Below are positions 60,339 through 64,000 of a DNA stretch of 64,000 bases, in pieces. Below the pieces are notes generated by a model, which was not told the origin of the DNA, made no database searches, and saw nothing but the letters and a program-made list of their open reading frames with translations. How positions within the stretch are numbered: position 1 is the first letter of the stretch; every line of letters begins with the position of its first letter. The position numbers and the translations under genes are program-made. Source of the DNA: Cellulomonas fengjieae (lineage in GTDB: Bacteria > Actinomycetota > Actinomycetes > Actinomycetales > Cellulomonadaceae); contig NZ_CP074404.1 of assembly GCF_018388465.1 (NCBI RefSeq), forward strand, positions 2,790,001 through 2,854,000, read 5' to 3'.

Positions 60339-62068
60339 AGCTCCCGATCGCCGACTCGGCGACGGTCCGGGCCTACACCGGGACCCTCCTGCGCAAGCAC
60401 CGTCGCCCGCTGACCGTCATCGCCGTGCTGCACACGCTCGCGGCGGGCGCCGGCCTGGCCGGTCCGTGGCTGCTCGGCATGCTCATCGACGCGGTCACCG
60501 GCGGCACGACCGCCGGGTACATCAACACGCTCATCGCCGTCGGCGCGGTCGCGGTGCTGGCGCAGACGGTCCTCATCCGCTTCGCGCAGCGCTCGTCGAT
60601 GGTGTTCGGCGAGGAGGTCTTCGCCGAGCTGCGCGAGGAGTTCATCGAGAAGGTCACGGCCCTGCCGCTGTCCGTCGTGGAGCGGGCCGGCACGGGCGAC
60701 CTGGTCGCGCGCACGACCAACGACGTGAACAAACTGCAGCACGCCGTCCGGTTCGGCGTGCCCCGGGTGATCGTCGCGGTCGTCAGCATCCTGCTCACGG
60801 TCGTCGCGTGCGTCGTGCTGTCGCCGCTGGTCTCGCTCGCCATGTTCATCGGCGTCCCCACCCTGATCCTGGTCGTGCGGTGGTACCTCAAGCGCGCGAC
60901 GCCGGCGTACCAGCGGGAGTCGGCCGCCTACGCGGTGCTCAACGGGTCCATCACGGAGTCCGTCGAGGGCGCCCGCACCGTCGACGCGCTCCGGCTCGGC
61001 CCGCGCCGCCAGGATCGCGTGGACGACGACCTGCGCGAGGCGTTCGCGGCCGAGAAGGCCACGCTGCGCCTGCGCTCGATCCTGTTCCCGGGGATCGACG
61101 CCACGTTCGTCCTGGCCCCTGCCGCCGTCCTCCTGTGGGGCGGCTACCTGGCCTCGCAGGGCCAGGTCACCGTCGGCGCCGTGGCCACGATCGTCATGTT
61201 CACCTACCAGATCACCGGCCCGGTCTGGGACCTCATCTTCTGGATCGACGAGATCCAGGTGGCCGCCACGTCGCTCGCCCGCATCGTCGGCGTGCAGCTG
61301 GTGGAGCCCGACCGTGAGGCGCGCGAGGGCACACCGGTCGACGAGGACATCGCCGCCCGGGACCTCACCTACGCGTACCGCGAGGGTCACAACGTGCTGC
61401 ACGGGATCGACCTCGATCTCGCCGCCGGCGAGCGGCTGGCGGTGGTCGGTCCGTCGGGCGCGGGCAAGTCGACCCTCGGCCGGATGCTCGCGGGGATCCA
61501 CCCGCCCACCGCCGGGACGGTCGCGGTCGGCGGCGTGCCGCTGGTCGACCTGCCGCTGGAGGAGCTGCGCCGGCACGTCGCCCTGGTCACCCAGGAGCAC
61601 CACGTGTTCGTGGGCTCGCTCGCCGACAACCTGCGGCTGGCCCAGGTGGACGCCGACGCGGCCGCGCTCGAGCGCGCGTTGCGGGCCGTCGACGCGTGGG
61701 AGTGGGTGCAGGCGCTGCCCCAGGGCATGGAGACCGAGGTCGGGTCGGGCGGTGCCGAGCTCACCCCGGCGCAGGCGCAGCAGATCGCGCTCGCCCGGCT
61801 CGTCCTGCTCGACCCGCACACGCTCGTGCTCGACGAGGCCACGTCCTTGCTCGACCCGCGGGCGGCCCGGCACCTGGAGCGGTCGCTGTCCGCCGTCCTG
61901 GCGGGCCGGACGGTCGTCGCCATCGCCCACCGCCTGCACACCGCGCACGACGCGGACCGGGTGGCCGTGGTGGACGCCGGCCGGATCACGGAGATCGGCC
62001 CGCACGACGAGCTGGTGGCAGCCGGTGGCGACTACGCCGCGCTGTGGCACTCCTGGCAGCACGAGTGA
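60335..62068 (+). CDS. ABC exporter half-transporter, catalytic partner
   Basis: A 577-residue half-transporter. It has six helices and a nucleotide-binding domain with canonical Walker A (VVGPSGAGKSTLGRML, ~370), Walker B (LVLDEATSLLD, ~498) and H-loop (IAHRL, ~530). The signature is degenerate (ELTPAQAQQIALARL in place of LSGGQ, ~475). It is complementary to the upstream subunit: together they form one intact composite ATP site and one dead one. The ATG at 60335 overlaps the previous stop codon as ATGA. The substrate is unknown; such heterodimers export drugs, peptides or lipids. Confidence 0.9.
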   Translation: MKLPIADSATVRAYTGTLLRKHRRPLTVIAVLHTLAAGAGLAGPWLLGMLIDAVTGGTTAGYINTLIAVGAVAVLAQTVLIRFAQRSSMVFGEEVFAELREEFIEKVTALPLSVVERAGTGDLVARTTNDVNKLQHAVRFGVPRVIVAVVSILLTVVACVVLSPLVSLAMFIGVPTLILVVRWYLKRATPAYQRESAAYAVLNGSITESVEGARTVDALRLGPRRQDRVDDDLREAFAAEKATLRLRSILFPGIDATFVLAPAAVLLWGGYLASQGQVTVGAVATIVMFTYQITGPVWDLIFWIDEIQVAATSLARIVGVQLVEPDREAREGTPVDEDIAARDLTYAYREGHNVLHGIDLDLAAGERLAVVGPSGAGKSTLGRMLAGIHPPTAGTVAVGGVPLVDLPLEELRRHVALVTQEHHVFVGSLADNLRLAQVDADAAALERALRAVDAWEWVQALPQGMETEVGSGGAELTPAQAQQIALARLVLLDPHTLVLDEATSLLDPRAARHLERSLSAVLAGRTVVAIAHRLHTAHDADRVAVVDAGRITEIGPHDELVAAGGDYAALWHSWQHE

Positions 62069-62069
62069 C

Positions 62070-62498
62070 ATGACCGACGCCCTGGTGCTGCGCGGAGGTG
62101 TCGTCGTCCCCGACGACGCCCTCGCGTGGCGCTTCTCCCGGTCCGGCGGCCCCGGCGGCCAGTCCGTGAACACCACCGACTCCAAGGTGGAGCTCTCGGT
62201 GGACCTGAGCCGGGTGACCTGGACCAGCGACACCCAGCAGGACCGGGTGCTGTCCCGGCTCGCAGGCCGGCTGCGCGGCGGGGTGCTGACCGTGAGCGCG
62301 TCGGAGTACCGCTCGCAGCTGCGCAACCGCGAGGCCGCGCTCACGCGCGTCCGCGCGCTGCTCGACGACGCCCTCGCTCCCCCGGGTCCGGTCCGCCGCG
62401 CCACGCGACCGAGCCGGGGCTCGCAGGTGCGCCGAGTGCAGGGCGAGCAGAAGCGCCGCGCGGTCAAGCAGCTGCGCCGCCGCCCACCGCCGGCCTGA
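62070..62498 (+). CDS. arfB: Peptidyl-tRNA hydrolase of the ArfB/ICT1 type
   Basis: A 142-residue protein with a class I release-factor catalytic domain but no codon-recognition domains. The GGQ motif is in FSRSGGPGGQSVNTTDSKVELSVDL (GGQ near residue 28). The C-terminus is strongly basic (SRGSQVRRVQGEQKRRAVKQLRRRPP), like the ArfB tail that enters an empty mRNA channel. It releases nascent peptide from ribosomes stalled without a stop codon. It starts 1 bp after the ABC gene stop codon, so it may be expressed with the exporter. Confidence 0.9.
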   Translation: MTDALVLRGGVVVPDDALAWRFSRSGGPGGQSVNTTDSKVELSVDLSRVTWTSDTQQDRVLSRLAGRLRGGVLTVSASEYRSQLRNREAALTRVRALLDDALAPPGPVRRATRPSRGSQVRRVQGEQKRRAVKQLRRRPPPA

Positions 62499-62518
62499 CC
62501 GCGGACGTGGTCGCGCCC

Positions 62519-62549
62519 GCCGCCTGCTCAGGCTGCCGCCTGCTCAGGC
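62519..62549. repeat. Tandem 16-bp direct repeat at the SURF1 3' end
   Basis: Two copies of GCCGCCTGCTCAGGC (62519-62533 and 62535-62549) separated by one base. The second copy contains the SURF1 stop codon. Confidence 0.7.
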
Positions 62550-63413
62550 CGCCGGCTGCTCCTCCGCGGCGACCTCCGGCTCGGGTCCCGCGCCGCGCGC
62601 CTCGTCGCGGACCATCCGCAGCCACAGCAGCACCGCGAATCCGCCGAAGATCCACCACTGCGCGGCGTAGGCGAGGTTCTGGATGTTCAGCCCCGTCCCG
62701 GGCTTGGTCGGCGGGTCGAGCAGCGCCGGCCCTCCCGGCGCCGGCTCCGGTGTCGAGAGCACCAGGTAGCCCGTGTAGATGGGGCCGCCCCAGGAGTTGA
62801 GCAGCTCGGCGGAGCTGATGGCGTCGGTCTGCCCGTCCCGCACACCCGCACCCGCCTGCTCGGACGCCTGCAGGTACCCGGTGACGTCGACCGACCCGGC
62901 CGGCGGCGCGTCCGCGTCGGCCGGTGTGGCCACCCAGCCCCGCACGACCGGGAGCACCGCCCCGTCAGGGGTCCGCAGCGGCGTGAGCACGAGCAGGCCG
63001 GTCGTGCCGTCGTGCGCGCGACCGGTCACCAGCAGCTGCCCGGTGGCGTCGTAGCTGCCCGAGACCGCGACCTTGCGGCCGACGAGGTCGCCGACGAAGG
63101 TCGTCTGCGGTTCCAGCACGTCGTCGATCGGCACGGCGGGCGCGGCGGCGAGCTCCGCGGCGTGGCGCTCCGCGGTCGCGGCACCGTGCACCTGCGCACG
63201 GTCCAGCTGCCACGCTCCGAGACGCGCGCACAGGGCCGCTGCGGTCAGCAGGACGACGAGCAGGAGCAGCATGCGCGGCCGGACGGCCGCCCGCAGGAGC
63301 GTGGTGGGCGGCCTGCGCTCGGCCTGCTCCCACACGGGAGGCGGGGCGTCGTCGGCCGTCCCGGAGCCCGCGGCGCGCTCGTGCGCGACGGCGGCGGGGC
63401 TCTGCTCGGTCAC
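62544..63413 (-). CDS. SURF1 family cytochrome oxidase assembly protein
   Basis: A 289-residue membrane protein. A ~45-residue hydrophilic N-terminus precedes helix 1 (MLLLLVVLLTAAALCARLGAWQLDRAQVH), where the GxWQxxR-like pattern is the SURF1 hallmark. A large extracytoplasmic domain contains KVAVSGSYD and VLPVVRGWVATP, and the C-terminal helix contains AYAAQWWIFGGFAVLLWLRMVR. It assists assembly of the aa3-type terminal oxidase. The GTG at 63413 lies 5 nt after a TACCGT box, so it is probably leaderless. Confidence 0.87.
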   Translation of the reverse strand: MTEQSPAAVAHERAAGSGTADDAPPPVWEQAERRPPTTLLRAAVRPRMLLLLVVLLTAAALCARLGAWQLDRAQVHGAATAERHAAELAAAPAVPIDDVLEPQTTFVGDLVGRKVAVSGSYDATGQLLVTGRAHDGTTGLLVLTPLRTPDGAVLPVVRGWVATPADADAPPAGSVDVTGYLQASEQAGAGVRDGQTDAISSAELLNSWGGPIYTGYLVLSTPEPAPGGPALLDPPTKPGTGLNIQNLAYAAQWWIFGGFAVLLWLRMVRDEARGAGPEPEVAAEEQPAA

Positions 63414-63418
63414 GCTTC

Positions 63419-63424
63419 ACGGTA
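63419..63424 (-). promoter_or_regulatory. -10 box of the SURF1 gene (leaderless)
   Basis: TACCGT on the minus strand, 5 nt before the GTG start at 63413. Confidence 0.45.
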
Positions 63425-63702
63425 CCTCGAAGGACCGGTGGAACCGGCACCGCCGACACCGGTACGGAGGCCGGTGCGCGGGCCGGCACACGCCTCTGAC
63501 CTGCGCACCGACCCGACGTCCGCGCCACCGGCCGTTTGCCGTGCGTTGGGCCACACCTCCTGCGCGCGCGCACGGAGTGCGGTTGTATGGCATCAGGCCC
63601 GCGCAGTGGCAGAGGACCAAGGTCCCCCGCCTGCGGTGGCGCCCGGCGCCAGGCTGACACCCGGCCGGCGCCTTCGCTGGAACGACGACTGGGGAGCGCG
63701 GG

Positions 63703-64000
63703 ATGAGCACCACGACGCCGGCACGCAGCACGTGGCAGACCGGGAGCGGGGTCACGATCGACGACGCGACCCTGGCGCGTCTCGACCAGTGGTGGCGGGC
63801 CGCGAACTACCTGTCGGTCGGGCAGATCTACCTGCTGGCCAACCCGCTGCTGCGCGAACCCCTCACGCGCGACGACGTCAAGCCGCGGCTGCTCGGGCAC
63901 TGGGGCACCACCCCGGGCCTCAACTTCCTGTACGCCCACTTGAACCGCGCGATCGCGGAGCGCCAGCAGTCGACGATCTACATCACCGGACCCGGGCACG
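63703..64000 (+). CDS. Phosphoketolase, N-terminal part (gene runs off the right edge)
   Basis: The first ~99 codons of a xylulose-5-phosphate/fructose-6-phosphate phosphoketolase, a thiamine-diphosphate enzyme that yields acetyl phosphate. The translation contains [58 protein letters not shown], the highly conserved family start. The ATG at 63703 is preceded by GGGGAGCGCGGG. The 289-bp gap upstream holds only the divergent SURF1 promoter and no feature I can name for this gene. Confidence 0.9.
   Translation, partial: MSTTTPARSTWQTGSGVTIDDATLARLDQWWRAANYLSVGQIYLLANPLLREPLTRDDVKPRLLGHWGTTPGLNFLYAHLNRAIAERQQSTIYITGPGH

Overview
This 64 kb window is chromosomal DNA from a very GC-rich actinobacterium. 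The best guess is a member of Micrococcales close to Cellulomonas. The evidence is a secreted CE1-type esterase carrying a C-terminal CBM2 module, a 1,900-residue secreted amylopullulanase, a homodimer-type NADP-isocitrate dehydrogenase next to an actinobacterial malate dehydrogenase, DUF3017, DUF6350 and DUF3817 proteins, frequent GTG starts, 1-4 nt start/stop overlaps and many apparently leaderless genes. I see no tRNA or rRNA gene, no CRISPR array, no insertion sequence and no prophage.

Layout. 1-2 kb: one-carbon genes, with the 5' end of glyA behind a ZTP riboswitch, a GNAT acetyltransferase and purU. 2-14 kb: carbohydrate use, with the CE1-CBM2 esterase, a ChvE/MmsAB-type monosaccharide ABC transporter behind a LacI-type palindrome, and the amylopullulanase behind a MalR-like operator. 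14-28 kb: housekeeping, with mdh, icd, an aquaporin, a FAD oxidoreductase, purH (second ZTP riboswitch), purN, DUF6350, sucCD, a uridine-kinase-like gene and a small HTH/Clp-N operon. 28-32 kb: pcrA and two small membrane proteins.

32-50 kb is the accessory heart of the window: an acyl-CoA catabolic cluster. It holds four SDR or MDR oxidoreductases, a complete branched-chain-amino-acid-type ABC importer, an acyl-CoA ligase, an ACAD10/11-type pair (kinase-like protein plus dehydrogenase), a second acyl-CoA dehydrogenase with a thiolase, a thioesterase, a MaoC hydratase and a zinc alcohol dehydrogenase. Two TetR-family regulators sit inside it. Four near-identical 18-bp palindromes (consensus ATACCGaccGGTCGGTAT) lie in the promoter regions of four of its operons. 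This suggests one TetR regulon that imports a carboxylic acid, activates it to a CoA ester and degrades it. The kinase, dehydrogenase and ligase trio resembles the levulinate / 4-hydroxyacid (Lva) pathway.

50-54 kb: a PspC-domain histidine kinase/LuxR response regulator pair divergent from a PspC-domain membrane protein. 54-64 kb: a GT4 glycosyltransferase, DUF3817, guaA, a DUF3592-like protein, a strongly asymmetric heterodimeric ABC exporter, an ArfB/ICT1-type peptidyl-tRNA hydrolase, SURF1 and the 5' end of a phosphoketolase gene.

Start codons were chosen by eye from ribosome-binding sites, overlaps and -10 boxes. Family names come from recognised motifs, not from database searches.
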